Part shown: piece after piece, positions 37,266 to 46,025 of the stretch
How the letters are laid out: the number at the start of each line of letters is the position of its first letter
Position numbering within the stretch: the stretch's first letter is position 1
Source of the DNA: Clostridium sp. Cult1
GTDB lineage: Bacteria; Bacillota; Clostridia; Tissierellales; Tepidimicrobiaceae
Assembly (NCBI RefSeq): GCF_021655095.1
Contig: NZ_PPXW01000001.1
Location: 999,655 to 1,063,654, forward strand
Direction of reading: 5' to 3'
DNA: 64,000 nucleotides
The notes under the pieces: generated by a model
Databases searched by the model: none
What the model saw: the letters and a program-made list of their open reading frames with translations, nothing else
Told to the model about the DNA's origin: nothing
Translations under genes and position numbers: made by a program

Positions 37266-37955
37266 TCAATATTTTCTTTGGCCAAATAGACCAGTTCCTA
37301 CTCTTATCATGTTTGACCCTTCTTCAATTGCTATTTCATAATCATTGGTCATCCCCATAGATAAGAATTTCATTTCCACATTAGCATAATTTTTATCCTT
37401 TATTACTTCACTTAACCTGCGTAATTCCCTAAATACCCATCGCACTTCTTCGGAGTCTTCAACAAAAGGTGCTATTGTCATTAGACCTTTTACCCTTAGA
37501 TTATCATATTTTAATATTTTTTCTAAAAAAGGTATTACTTCTTCTATCTTTAATCCAAACTTACTTTCCTCTTCTGCCACATTGACTTGAATTAGGGTAT
37601 CTACTATTATACCATGTTTTTTTGCCCTTTTGTTTAATTCTTTTGCTAAAGATAGACGATCTAAGGAATGTACCAAGGCTATTTTATCGATAATAGCCCT
37701 TACCTTATTAGTCTGTAGATGGCCTATCATGTGATATTTAGCCTTATTACCTATTATATAGTACTTTTCTACTAATTCTTGAGTCCTATTTTCACCAATA
37801 TTTATTAGACCTAGTTCTAATGCTTCATTAATTTTATCTACTCCTACAGTTTTAGTTACTGCAATTATATGGACTGTATCCCCTTCTCTTCCGGATCTTT
37901 TCAACGCATTATCTATATTTTTTTCTATATCTAGTAAATTATCCTTAATAGTAAT
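37266..37955 (-). CDS. yggS: PLP homeostasis protein YggS/YlmE, probable ATT start
   Basis: Binds pyridoxal phosphate without catalysing a known reaction and keeps PLP balanced. The lysine that binds PLP is in IIAVTKTV. A start at the TTG at 37904 would give 212 residues, lack a ribosome binding site and cut into the conserved first helix. In frame upstream there is coding-like sequence (TIKDNLLDIEKNIDNA) to a GGAGG at 37963-37967, with ATT at 37953-37955 eight bases after it and no ATG, GTG or TTG before the in-frame TGA. The ATT start restores the usual 229-residue family length. A sequence error is the alternative. Confidence 0.8.
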   Translation of the reverse strand: MTIKDNLLDIEKNIDNALKRSGREGDTVHIIAVTKTVGVDKINEALELGLINIGENRTQELVEKYYIIGNKAKYHMIGHLQTNKVRAIIDKIALVHSLDRLSLAKELNKRAKKHGIIVDTLIQVNVAEEESKFGLKIEEVIPFLEKILKYDNLRVKGLMTIAPFVEDSEEVRWVFRELRRLSEVIKDKNYANVEMKFLSMGMTNDYEIAIEEGSNMIRVGTGLFGQRKY

Positions 37956-37973
37956 TTTTATTACCTCCTTGAG

Positions 37974-39266
37974 TCAATTAATAATCATTCCTTCTTTTAC
38001 GCTAATAGTATTCAATAGAATTTCGTCAAATTTTCTTACAGTTCTTACCGGCTTATCACTTCCTCCTATATTAATATTATAATTTTGGTCTCCCTTACTT
38101 ATATAGGTAAATTCATCATCTTCTTTTATTATTTCTATAGGTCTAAATCTTACTATTCCACTAATTTCCTTGATATAAACTCCCTTTATACCATCTCTAT
38201 CCACGACTGACTTGCTTGGAATTTTATATCCATCTCGCTTATATTTTATAATATTTACATCTAAATGCCTCTTATCTAGAAATTTGACAAAGTCCGTGTT
38301 GAAACTAGCTACTATCAAGCCTTTACCTTTATCTTTAGATATTCTTTTTATATGACCTATTAGTTCTCCTTCAATTTTTTCCCCAGTTAAAGTTATGGTA
38401 TCCCCTTCTTCATAAGATGAAATATCTCTTAAATTGTCAATTTTTATGATCATATACCATTCAAAATTATCCATTATTTTGAAAATAGGATCATCTGCTT
38501 TTATATTATCATTGTTAGATATTATTTTTTGCTTATTTGATATTTCTTTAAAATCTGAATACTCATATTCATCTATGGAGTTTGCAGAATATAATTCTTC
38601 ATAACCATCTATTATAAAAGACAATATTCCTGATTCCTTAGAATAATATTCAATAACGTTATTAGAAATTTGGCTAGCTACTTTATCCTTTTTCTTCTTT
38701 AGACTATCTAGACTTTGATTAATTAAAGTATTATCTCCACTAATATCTCTTTGCTTTTCATCATATAAGGTAAGCTTGTCCTTTAACACTTCAGCTTGTT
38801 CATAATCTCCTTGAGATATACTCCTTTGTATATCATTTATAATTATATTGATGTTCTCCTCTAATTTTACTTCATCATTTTTTACACTTTCAACATCTTT
38901 TTCAGTTTTAGTTAATACATCAATTTTATTCTCTATCTCTTCTAACTCCTGTCTTAAAGTAGAAGTATCATCGAGCAATGTAATTCTAGCTATTTTCCTC
39001 CCCACAGCTACCCGTTCTCCCTGATTTCCATATACTTCAACTTTTCCTTCTCCATCGGCTTTATATAGACTTTCTTTTCTTACTATAATAGCATCTGTCT
39101 CTATTTTTTCTTCAATTACATGTTCTTCTGGTAATGATGTTTTAAAGGCAGTAGCAAATAAAGATGGAACACTTCTAAATAAGAGAAATATAAAAATCAA
39201 ACTGATAAATAGTAGTTTACGCCTTTTTTTCCTTCTTCTTTTTAATTTACGTTCTTCCTGGGACAT
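37974..39266 (-). CDS. HlyD-like membrane-anchored protein, orphan
   Basis: A 430-residue protein with a very basic N-terminus (RKLKRRRKKRRK), one membrane helix (about residues 17-37), then a beta/lipoyl-like region (about 55-92), a long coiled coil (about 95-210) and C-terminal beta-rich domains. This is the order found in HlyD/membrane fusion proteins. No ABC or RND transporter gene is adjacent, so it is an orphan. It is the second gene of the unit ending in yggS and sepF; a division or envelope role is suggested by position only. Confidence 0.75.
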   Translation of the reverse strand: MSQEERKLKRRRKKRRKLLFISLIFIFLLFRSVPSLFATAFKTSLPEEHVIEEKIETDAIIVRKESLYKADGEGKVEVYGNQGERVAVGRKIARITLLDDTSTLRQELEEIENKIDVLTKTEKDVESVKNDEVKLEENINIIINDIQRSISQGDYEQAEVLKDKLTLYDEKQRDISGDNTLINQSLDSLKKKKDKVASQISNNVIEYYSKESGILSFIIDGYEELYSANSIDEYEYSDFKEISNKQKIISNNDNIKADDPIFKIMDNFEWYMIIKIDNLRDISSYEEGDTITLTGEKIEGELIGHIKRISKDKGKGLIVASFNTDFVKFLDKRHLDVNIIKYKRDGYKIPSKSVVDRDGIKGVYIKEISGIVRFRPIEIIKEDDEFTYISKGDQNYNINIGGSDKPVRTVRKFDEILLNTISVKEGMIIN

Positions 39267-39329
39267 CTTACCACCCTTATTAAATTTCTTTACTATATAA
39301 AAATTCTACATGAATTGAAATATTCCTTG

Positions 39330-39707
39330 TTAAAAATTAAAAAATCTTCCATATTTACTTATAACTTTAAATTTTAAAATGTTATCTATATCTAATTGTT
39401 TAATTTCATTATTATGGGTTACCATCAAAATTGCTCTTTCCTCTTTAATAGCACCTATTAAAATACCAACAAATTTGTCTTTAGCATTGGTAATTACCTT
39501 GATTTCATCACCAGATTTCACTCTAGCACCATCTAATACAAATTCTTTCATATCTGCTTTTTCTAAATGCTGAGGAGTTACACTTTTATTATCAATTATA
39601 ATCAAATTATTTTTTAAAAATATTTTCTCCCTTAATACAACTAATATATACCCTAATAAATTAAGGGCTAATAAAAATAATAATATTCTTTTAATATATA
39701 TCAACAA
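39330..39707 (-). CDS. Membrane-anchored protein of unknown function, 125 residues
   Basis: Starts at a TTG, ten bases after GGAGG, with one N-terminal membrane helix (about residues 7-26) followed by a soluble domain of about 95 residues rich in beta-strand-like segments (DEIKVITNAKDKFVGILIG). I do not recognise a named family. It precedes the HlyD-like gene by 60 bases and is probably co-transcribed. The two may form an envelope pair, which is inference. Confidence 0.7.
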   Translation of the reverse strand: MLIYIKRILLFLLALNLLGYILVVLREKIFLKNNLIIIDNKSVTPQHLEKADMKEFVLDGARVKSGDEIKVITNAKDKFVGILIGAIKEERAILMVTHNNEIKQLDIDNILKFKVISKYGRFFNF

Positions 39708-39777
39708 ACTAATACTACCTCCACATTAATCTATTTTATATTAAGTATACCATATCTATTTGGCAGACGAAACCTAC

Positions 39778-39806
39778 TTTACAAATTTTCAATTATGATA
39801 TATAAT
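39778..39806 (+). promoter_or_regulatory. Promoter of tRNA-Pro
   Basis: TTTACA (39778-39783) and TATAAT (39801-39806) with a 17-base spacer, 14 bases before the tRNA. Confidence 0.75.
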
Positions 39807-39819
39807 ATTATTTGCAATT

Positions 39820-39896
39820 CGGGATGTAGCCCAGTCAGGTAGGGCACAAGTCTGGGGGACTTGGGGTCGCTGGTTCGAATCCAGTCATCCCGACCA
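39820..39896 (+). tRNA. tRNA-Pro (anticodon GGG)
   Basis: The 77-base sequence folds as a complete cloverleaf: acceptor CGGGATG with CATCCCG, D-stem GCCC with GGGC, anticodon stem CAAGT with ACTTG, T-stem GCTGG with CCAGT around TTCGAAT, discriminator A and encoded CCA. The anticodon loop CTGGGGG places GGG at 34-36, reading CCC and CCU. It has its own promoter and terminator and stands alone on the plus strand. Confidence 0.95.
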
Positions 39897-39898
39897 GA

Positions 39899-39950
39899 TA
39901 ATTAAAAGCAGGTAGAAAATTATAATTTTCTACCTGCTTTTAATTATTCA
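39899..39950. terminator. Bidirectional terminator between tRNA-Pro and spoIVA
   Basis: A nearly continuous perfect palindrome (left arm 39899-39921, right arm 39924-39946), ending tRNA-Pro on the plus strand and spoIVA on the minus strand. The flanking T-runs are modest but the stem is very long. Confidence 0.8.
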
Positions 39951-39977
39951 TAGTAAAATAGATTCCTAAATCCAATT

Positions 39978-41456
39978 TTAGATAATAATGCAGATTAATC
40001 CGCTACTGCCATCGTTGATTATTCTTTCTAACGCTCTTCTCATCTTATTTCTTGCTTCATCTGGCATAGTATTTAATTTGCCTTGCAACTGTTCATTTAC
40101 TAGATCATATAATGATTTACCAAATAAATTGGATTGCCAGATCTTTGATGGATCTTCTTCAAATTCATCTAAGAAATACTTAACTAGCTCTTCACTCTGT
40201 TTTTCTGTACCTATTAGCGGTGATACTTCAGTAGTTATATCGCAGCGCAATAAATGAAGTGAAGGAGCTCTGGCTTTTAATTTTACACCAAATCTATTGC
40301 CCTGCCTATATATTTCTGGTTCAGCTAATTCCATCTCATTTAAACTAGGACTAACTAAACCATATCCTATCTCATTTGCTTGAATTAAAGCATTTTCAAT
40401 TTTATCATATTCCCTTTTAGTTTGAGCTAGTTTACTTATTAGCCCTAATATTTGATAATCTCCTTCTATTGAATATCCGGTCATCTCCTTTAATACTTTG
40501 AAGAATAATGCTTCATCTACAATTAATTCAGCATTTACTATCCCTTCACCTAATTTTATTTCCCTTATATTAACATCTCTTACTATATCTAGTTCATTTA
40601 AAGCCTTTAGGGAAGTGTCAACTTCATTCAATTTTTGCAAAGTTTGTATAGATTCCTTTAGTGAATTCAATATACCAGACTTTATCCAATGATCTCTCGG
40701 TAGTCCTTCTATCCAACCAGGCAGATTAATAGTAATCTCCTTAACTGGAAATTCAAACAATAGTGTTTCAAAAACCTTTTCAATATCTTGAATTTCCATA
40801 TTCAAACAATCTACAGTTACAACTGAAACCCCGTACTTTTCTTCTAAACTTTCTCTTAACGCTATAGTACTGTCCAAATTTGGATGTTTAGTATTGAGTA
40901 TTATTACAAAAGGTTTTTCTAGTTCTTTAAGTTCAAATATTACCCTTTCTTCAGCCTTTATGTAATTGGACCTATCAATATCAGTAATTGAGCCATCAGT
41001 AGTTACAACTATTCCAATAGTAGAGTGATCAGTAATTACTTTTCTAGTTCCAATTTCAGCTGCTTCTTCAAAAGGTATATCCTTTTCATACCAAGGAGTT
41101 GAAACCATACGCGGTACATCATTTTCAATATGACCTAGGGCCCCTTTAACTAAGTATCCAACACAGTCTACCATTCGTACTTTAAAAGTGACATTGTCTT
41201 TTAGAGTCAACTCTACCGCTTCATTAGGTACAAATTTAGGTTCTGTAGTCATAATTGTTTTTCCCGCTCCACTTAAAGGCAATTCATCCTTTGCTCTTTC
41301 CTTTTTGTACTTATTTTCAATATTAGGTAATACTAGTAATTCCATAAACCTTTTTATAAAGGTGGATTTTCCCGTTCTTACAGGCCCTACTATACCCGCA
41401 TAAATATCCCCTTCCGTTCTTTCAGCAATATCCTTATATATGTCAAACCTTTCCAC
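39978..41456 (-). CDS. spoIVA: Stage IV sporulation protein A (coat assembly ATPase)
   Basis: Polymerising ATPase that forms the basement layer of the spore coat around the forespore. The 492-residue protein has the Walker A motif GPVRTGKS at residues 24-31 and extends to the characteristic hydrophobic C-terminus. It starts at a GTG after GGAGGGGG. A sigma-E-like promoter lies 50-80 bases upstream, fitting mother-cell expression. It is downstream of gpsA but separated from it by a terminator. Confidence 0.96.
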   Translation of the reverse strand: MERFDIYKDIAERTEGDIYAGIVGPVRTGKSTFIKRFMELLVLPNIENKYKKERAKDELPLSGAGKTIMTTEPKFVPNEAVELTLKDNVTFKVRMVDCVGYLVKGALGHIENDVPRMVSTPWYEKDIPFEEAAEIGTRKVITDHSTIGIVVTTDGSITDIDRSNYIKAEERVIFELKELEKPFVIILNTKHPNLDSTIALRESLEEKYGVSVVTVDCLNMEIQDIEKVFETLLFEFPVKEITINLPGWIEGLPRDHWIKSGILNSLKESIQTLQKLNEVDTSLKALNELDIVRDVNIREIKLGEGIVNAELIVDEALFFKVLKEMTGYSIEGDYQILGLISKLAQTKREYDKIENALIQANEIGYGLVSPSLNEMELAEPEIYRQGNRFGVKLKARAPSLHLLRCDITTEVSPLIGTEKQSEELVKYFLDEFEEDPSKIWQSNLFGKSLYDLVNEQLQGKLNTMPDEARNKMRRALERIINDGSSGLICIII

Positions 41457-41507
41457 TTTTCCCCCTCCTTTTCAATCTAATGTAAATCAATAATACTTAA
41501 CATTATA

Positions 41508-41535
41508 TATATATGTACTAGACCCTATAATATGA
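41508..41535 (-). promoter_or_regulatory. Possible sigma-E-type promoter of spoIVA
   Basis: TCATATT (41529-41535) and CATATATA (41508-41515) on the minus strand with a 13-base spacer. The same -35 heptamer and spacing occur before ylbJ. SpoIVA is a sigma-E gene in studied spore formers. Confidence 0.5.
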
Positions 41536-41542
41536 TAGGGTT

Positions 41543-41574
41543 TAAAAAAAACCTACTATGAAAATAGTAGGTTT
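41543..41574 (-). terminator. Terminator of gpsA
   Basis: A 10-bp stem (AAACCTACTA at 41549-41558 with TAGTAGGTTT at 41565-41574) followed by eight T on the minus strand; overlaps the gpsA stop. A second small stem (ACCCTA with TAGGGT, 41522-41540) lies beyond it. Confidence 0.85.
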
Positions 41575-42598
41575 ACCAATTATTTATCCTATCCTTTATT
41601 ATGTCTTCCATTTCATGTTTTTTATCCCTTAGCATTAGATTTACCACCGAATTTTTTACATCTTTTCCCTCATACAATACTTCATATAATTCATTTGTAA
41701 TAGGCATTATAACCTGGTACTTTTTAGCTAATTCATAGGTAGATCTTGTAGTTCTAATACCTTCCACTACCATTCCTACAGATTCTGTGGCTTCTTTTAT
41801 AGTCTTCCCTTGTCCAATCAAAATCCCAGCTCTTCTGTTTCTACTATGCATACTAGTACAAGTAACTATTAAATCACCTATTCCTGCCAGTCCTGAAAAG
41901 GTTGTACTACTAGCTCCCATCTTTTCCCCTAATCTAGCTATTTCAATAATTCCTCTTGTCATAAGGGCTGCCTTTGTATTATCCCCATATCCTAAACCAT
42001 CAGAAATCCCTGCCCCTAATGCAATAACATTTTTCAGAGAACCTCCCAATTCTACTCCTATTACATCGGGATTAGTATAGACCCTAAAAAACGGCGACAT
42101 AAATATATCTTGAACATATTCAGCTACTCTTTTATCTATAGAAGCAGATACTACAGTAGTAGGCATGTTCCTCCCAACTTCCTCTGCATGGGAAGGCCCT
42201 GATAATACTGCATATGGATTATTTGGTAATATTTCATTAACTATTTGGGAAACTCTTAGTAAAGTATCATTCTCTATTCCTTTGGCTACATTTACTATTA
42301 CCTGGTCTTCATCGAATAGTTTTTTATTGTTGTTTAAAACATCTCTAATCCCGTGGGAAGCAATAGATAATACTATCATATCTTTATTATAAATAACTCT
42401 TGAAATATCATCTGTCACATTAATATTTTCAGGAATTTTTACGCCTGGTAGATATTTTTTGTTTTCCTTATGCTCCCTTATCTCTTCAATTTGCCTTATA
42501 TCTCTAACCCAGATGTCCACGTTATGGTTGTTATTTGAAAGTAAAATGGCCAACGCAGTACCCCAGCTACCTCCACCAATTATACCAATATTACTCAT
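41573..42598 (-). CDS. gpsA: Glycerol-3-phosphate dehydrogenase [NAD(P)+]
   Basis: Reduces dihydroxyacetone phosphate to sn-glycerol 3-phosphate for phospholipids. The 341-residue protein has the NAD-binding IGGGSWGTALAILL near the N-terminus and the catalytic-lysine region GSLKNVIALGAGISDG (about residues 189-204). It follows plsY, which acylates its product, so the two adjoining genes carry consecutive steps. Confidence 0.97.
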   Translation of the reverse strand: MSNIGIIGGGSWGTALAILLSNNNHNVDIWVRDIRQIEEIREHKENKKYLPGVKIPENINVTDDISRVIYNKDMIVLSIASHGIRDVLNNNKKLFDEDQVIVNVAKGIENDTLLRVSQIVNEILPNNPYAVLSGPSHAEEVGRNMPTTVVSASIDKRVAEYVQDIFMSPFFRVYTNPDVIGVELGGSLKNVIALGAGISDGLGYGDNTKAALMTRGIIEIARLGEKMGASSTTFSGLAGIGDLIVTCTSMHSRNRRAGILIGQGKTIKEATESVGMVVEGIRTTRSTYELAKKYQVIMPITNELYEVLYEGKDVKNSVVNLMLRDKKHEMEDIIKDRINNW

Positions 42599-42646
42599 CC
42601 TATGTTCCTCCCTATTAACTTTTTCCCTTGTCGTTATTTTATCTTC

Positions 42647-43243
42647 CTATTCCGTTTTTTCCCCTATTTTGTATTCCTTTCCATGGATTAACCTTTCAAT
42701 ATTACTTCTATGTCTATAAATGGCTAGCATTGCTAATATAAAAGTTACAATAACAAAATTCCAGTTAAATGGTTTATTGGTTACAAGCCCTAAAATTGGC
42801 ACCAAAATGGCTGAAAGAATTGACCCTAAAGATACATATCTAGTAATTATTACGACCAATAGAAAAAATATTAGGGATATAATTGCTATAGGCCAATGAA
42901 TAGACAAGAGTACGCCAAAGGAAGTAGCAATACCCTTGCCCCCCTTAAATTTAAGAAAAACAGGCCAGTTATGCCCAACAACTGCAAATAATCCCCCTAT
43001 TAATTCCCCATTATACCCTAATATATTTCCTCCAATATATACAGCCAAAACACCTTTAAGTACATCTAGAATAAAAGCTAATCCCCCTATTTTTTTACCG
43101 AAAACTCTTAAAGCATTGGTAGCCCCTGCATTACCACTACCATAACCTCTTATATCCACTTTTTTAAACATTTGACCCAATACATAAGCAGAAGAAAAAC
43201 TTCCAATTAAGTATGAAATTCCAGCAACTAGTAGAACCTTCAA
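42647..43243 (-). CDS. plsY: Glycerol-3-phosphate acyltransferase PlsY
   Basis: Membrane enzyme transferring acyl groups from acyl-phosphate (made by PlsX, at 810-1808) to glycerol 3-phosphate. The 198-residue protein has about five hydrophobic segments and the three family motifs: GSGNAGATNALR (about residues 36-47), KFKGGKGIAT (about 98-107) and HRSNIERL near the C-terminus. It begins three bases after the der stop. Confidence 0.96.
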   Translation of the reverse strand: MKVLLVAGISYLIGSFSSAYVLGQMFKKVDIRGYGSGNAGATNALRVFGKKIGGLAFILDVLKGVLAVYIGGNILGYNGELIGGLFAVVGHNWPVFLKFKGGKGIATSFGVLLSIHWPIAIISLIFFLLVVIITRYVSLGSILSAILVPILGLVTNKPFNWNFVIVTFILAMLAIYRHRSNIERLIHGKEYKIGEKTE

Positions 43244-43245
43244 AC

Positions 43246-44562
43246 TTACTCACCCTTTTCTTTAAAATCAAATTGAAGAGGTACTCCATCGAAGCCAAAA
43301 TACTTTCTAATCTGGTTTTCCAAATATCGTTGATAGGAAAAATGCATAAGTTGTCGTTTATTTATAAAAAGCAAAAACTTTGGTGGCCTAACAGCAATTT
43401 GGGTCCCATAATATATTCTCAATCTAACTCCTTTATCAGAAGGTGGTTGGTTTAATAATACTGCTTCATTGATTATATCGTTTAATACACCAGTGCTTAT
43501 TCTTAAATTATTGTTATTATTAACTACTTTTAATAGCTGGAATAGTTTATCTACCCTTCTTCCAGTTTTAGCAGATATAAATACGATAGGAGCATATGAA
43601 ATAAAAGCTAACTTATTTCTTATATTCTTTTCAAACTTTAAATGAGTATTGGTTTCCTTTTCTACTAAATCCCATTTGTTGACTGCAATTATAATTCCCT
43701 TTCCGTTTTCATGGGCATAACCAGCAATTTTAGTGTCCTGTTCTGAAACTCCTTCTGTAGCGTCAATCATCAATACACATAAATCTGATCTATCTACAGC
43801 AGAAAGAGTACGAACAACACTATACCTTTCTATGTTTTCATAAATACTACGTTTTCTTCTTAGCCCTGCTGTATCAATAAATACATACTTATCTTCTTCA
43901 TAAGTAAAGTAGGTATCTATTGCATCCCTAGTAGTACCAGGTATATTCGTTACAATAACCCTATCTTCCCCTAAAATGTTATTTATTAAAGAAGATTTCC
44001 CAACATTTGGTTTCCCTATAATAGCTACTTTAATCAACTCATCATCGTATTCTGTATCCTTGTGCTCTGGAAAATGTTTAATTACTACATCTAATAGATC
44101 TCCTATGCCTAAACCTTGCTCGGCAGATATAATTATTGGATTTCCTATCCCCAATTCATAAAATTCGAAAATTTCATCTGGGGTTTTGTGGGTATCGATT
44201 TTATTACATACTAATAATACTTCTTTTCCTGATTTTCTTAGTATATTAGCTATTTCTCTATCTGTAGAAGTAACCCCATCCAGTCCATCTACTACAAATA
44301 ATATTACATCTGCTGTATCTATAGCCATTTCTGCCTGACGTCTGATATTTACAGGAATTATCTCTTCTGATTCTGGCTCCAATCCTCCCGTATCTATTAA
44401 AGTAAAATATTTATTCAACCATTCTGCTTCAGCATAAATCCTATCTCTAGTTACTCCTGGACTATCCTCAGTAATAGCAATTCTTCTACCTACTATTCGA
44501 TTAAATAGAGTTGATTTTCCCACATTAGGTCTACCAACTATACATACAACTGGTCTATCCAT
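43246..44562 (-). CDS. der: Ribosome biogenesis GTPase Der (EngA)
   Basis: Essential tandem GTPase for 50S assembly. Two G domains are visible: GRPNVGKS at residues 10-17 and GKPNVGKS near 184-191, each with DTAG/DTGG and NKxD motifs, followed by a KH-like C-terminal domain. The 438-residue form starts at ATG 44562, seven bases after GAGGTG; a GTG three codons upstream falls in that site. Confidence 0.97.
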   Translation of the reverse strand: MDRPVVCIVGRPNVGKSTLFNRIVGRRIAITEDSPGVTRDRIYAEAEWLNKYFTLIDTGGLEPESEEIIPVNIRRQAEMAIDTADVILFVVDGLDGVTSTDREIANILRKSGKEVLLVCNKIDTHKTPDEIFEFYELGIGNPIIISAEQGLGIGDLLDVVIKHFPEHKDTEYDDELIKVAIIGKPNVGKSSLINNILGEDRVIVTNIPGTTRDAIDTYFTYEEDKYVFIDTAGLRRKRSIYENIERYSVVRTLSAVDRSDLCVLMIDATEGVSEQDTKIAGYAHENGKGIIIAVNKWDLVEKETNTHLKFEKNIRNKLAFISYAPIVFISAKTGRRVDKLFQLLKVVNNNNNLRISTGVLNDIINEAVLLNQPPSDKGVRLRIYYGTQIAVRPPKFLLFINKRQLMHFSYQRYLENQIRKYFGFDGVPLQFDFKEKGE

Positions 44563-44572
44563 TTTTATCACC

Positions 44573-45904
44573 TCAACCTCTTTTAAATAAATCTACAAAT
44601 TCTCTACCTGAAACCTCTACAGGAATTATTTTAACCTTTAATCTATTTTCTATATCCTTTATAGTTAAATCATCTAAAAAAACATTACTCTCTGTCCTTA
44701 ACATTGATTTTGGTATTATTATACCGTCTACATCTTTATAATCTTCTAATTGACTAATAATATCTTGCCCTGTTACTAAACCAGAAACTGTAATAGATTT
44801 TCCAAAGAAATTATTTTCTATGGCAATCACTTTTAATTCTAAACCTATAAACTTTTTCAATATCTTATTCTTTATTTTATTCATAAAACCTTCTGCCAAT
44901 GTCCCTGTAGCTATGATATATTTATTATTTAAAGTAATTTTTTCATCAATACTACTTAATTCTTCATCAACACTATGCTCAAAAGTTTTTAATAATCCTA
45001 CTCCATTTTCTAACTGAGGAAAACCTTCATATTCTCCATACTTAGGTAAGGGTTCATCTGTTATAGCATAAAATTCATCAGATGCAAAAACAAACCTAGT
45101 TCCAATTTCATTCATGAATTTACTTTGCTCATCCCTTATTAGATTCAACAATTCCATAGCACTTTCCTTATTAAAAGGTATAATCTTATGAAGATTATCT
45201 CTAAACCTAGTCAATCCTACAGGGACCACTGCTACGCTTTCAACGCTAGGATATAAGCTAGAAAGATCTTTTAAAGTCCTTACTAGCTCCTTATCATCAT
45301 TAACCTGAGGTACTAATACTATCTGGCAATTAACTCTAATATCTGCCTCTTTAAATCTTCGAAGTGTAGAAAGTATCTTTCCTGCATTTTTATTATTCAA
45401 CATCTTTATCCTTAATTCAGGATTGGTTGTATGAACAGAAACATTTATTGGACTTAGTCTATATTTAATTATCCGATCAATCTCTTCATCACTCATATTA
45501 GTTAATGTAATGAAGTTCCCCTGTAAGAAGGATAGTCTAGAATCATCATCTTTAAAATATAGAGTCTCCCTCATATTAGGAGGTAATTGATCAATAAAAC
45601 AAAAAATACATTTATTTCTACAGGATCTAGCCTTATCTATTAATGGGTTGGTAAACTCAATACCTAAATCCTCATCGTAATCCTTTTCAATTTCTAAAAT
45701 CCAGACTTCTCCAGTTTCTTTTTCAATTTCTACTTCAACATAATCATCAGATATTAAAAACTTATAATCGATGATATCTTTAACCTTCTCTCCATTAATA
45801 GATAACAATATATCCTTAGGCTCAATTCCTAATTCTTCTGCAATACTTCCTTTAACAATCCTTTCAATAATATTCCTATAATCATAAATCTTCTTTAGTT
45901 CCAT
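44573..45904 (-). CDS. DUF512 radical SAM protein with PDZ domain
   Basis: A 443-residue protein: N-terminal PDZ-like domain (about residues 8-55), radical SAM region with the cluster motif CRNKCIFC (about 94-101), and the C-terminal DUF512. The family is conserved upstream of der in Clostridia and its reaction is unknown. ATG at 45904 follows GGAAGG; the earlier in-frame ATG overlaps this site. Confidence 0.9.
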   Translation of the reverse strand: MELKKIYDYRNIIERIVKGSIAEELGIEPKDILLSINGEKVKDIIDYKFLISDDYVEVEIEKETGEVWILEIEKDYDEDLGIEFTNPLIDKARSCRNKCIFCFIDQLPPNMRETLYFKDDDSRLSFLQGNFITLTNMSDEEIDRIIKYRLSPINVSVHTTNPELRIKMLNNKNAGKILSTLRRFKEADIRVNCQIVLVPQVNDDKELVRTLKDLSSLYPSVESVAVVPVGLTRFRDNLHKIIPFNKESAMELLNLIRDEQSKFMNEIGTRFVFASDEFYAITDEPLPKYGEYEGFPQLENGVGLLKTFEHSVDEELSSIDEKITLNNKYIIATGTLAEGFMNKIKNKILKKFIGLELKVIAIENNFFGKSITVSGLVTGQDIISQLEDYKDVDGIIIPKSMLRTESNVFLDDLTIKDIENRLKVKIIPVEVSGREFVDLFKRG

Positions 45905-45984
45905 AATATAACCTTCCATATATTTATTTGAATCATCTATTTTATTATAGCAGAATACTCAATTATTACATAGTTTAAAATTAT

Positions 45985-46024
45985 AAATATATAAGCCTAC
46001 AGTTTACTGTAGGCTTATATATTT
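45985..46024 (-). terminator. Terminator of glyA
   Basis: An 18-bp perfect palindromic stem (45985-46002 with 46007-46024, loop of 4) immediately after glyA, with only a short AT-rich run on the minus side. Confidence 0.75.
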
Positions 46025-46025
46025 A

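Noticed and set aside
39899-39946. Long palindrome as a mobile-element end or replication origin
   Set aside because: Its place between the ends of two convergent transcription units is explained by a shared terminator; no direct repeats flank it.
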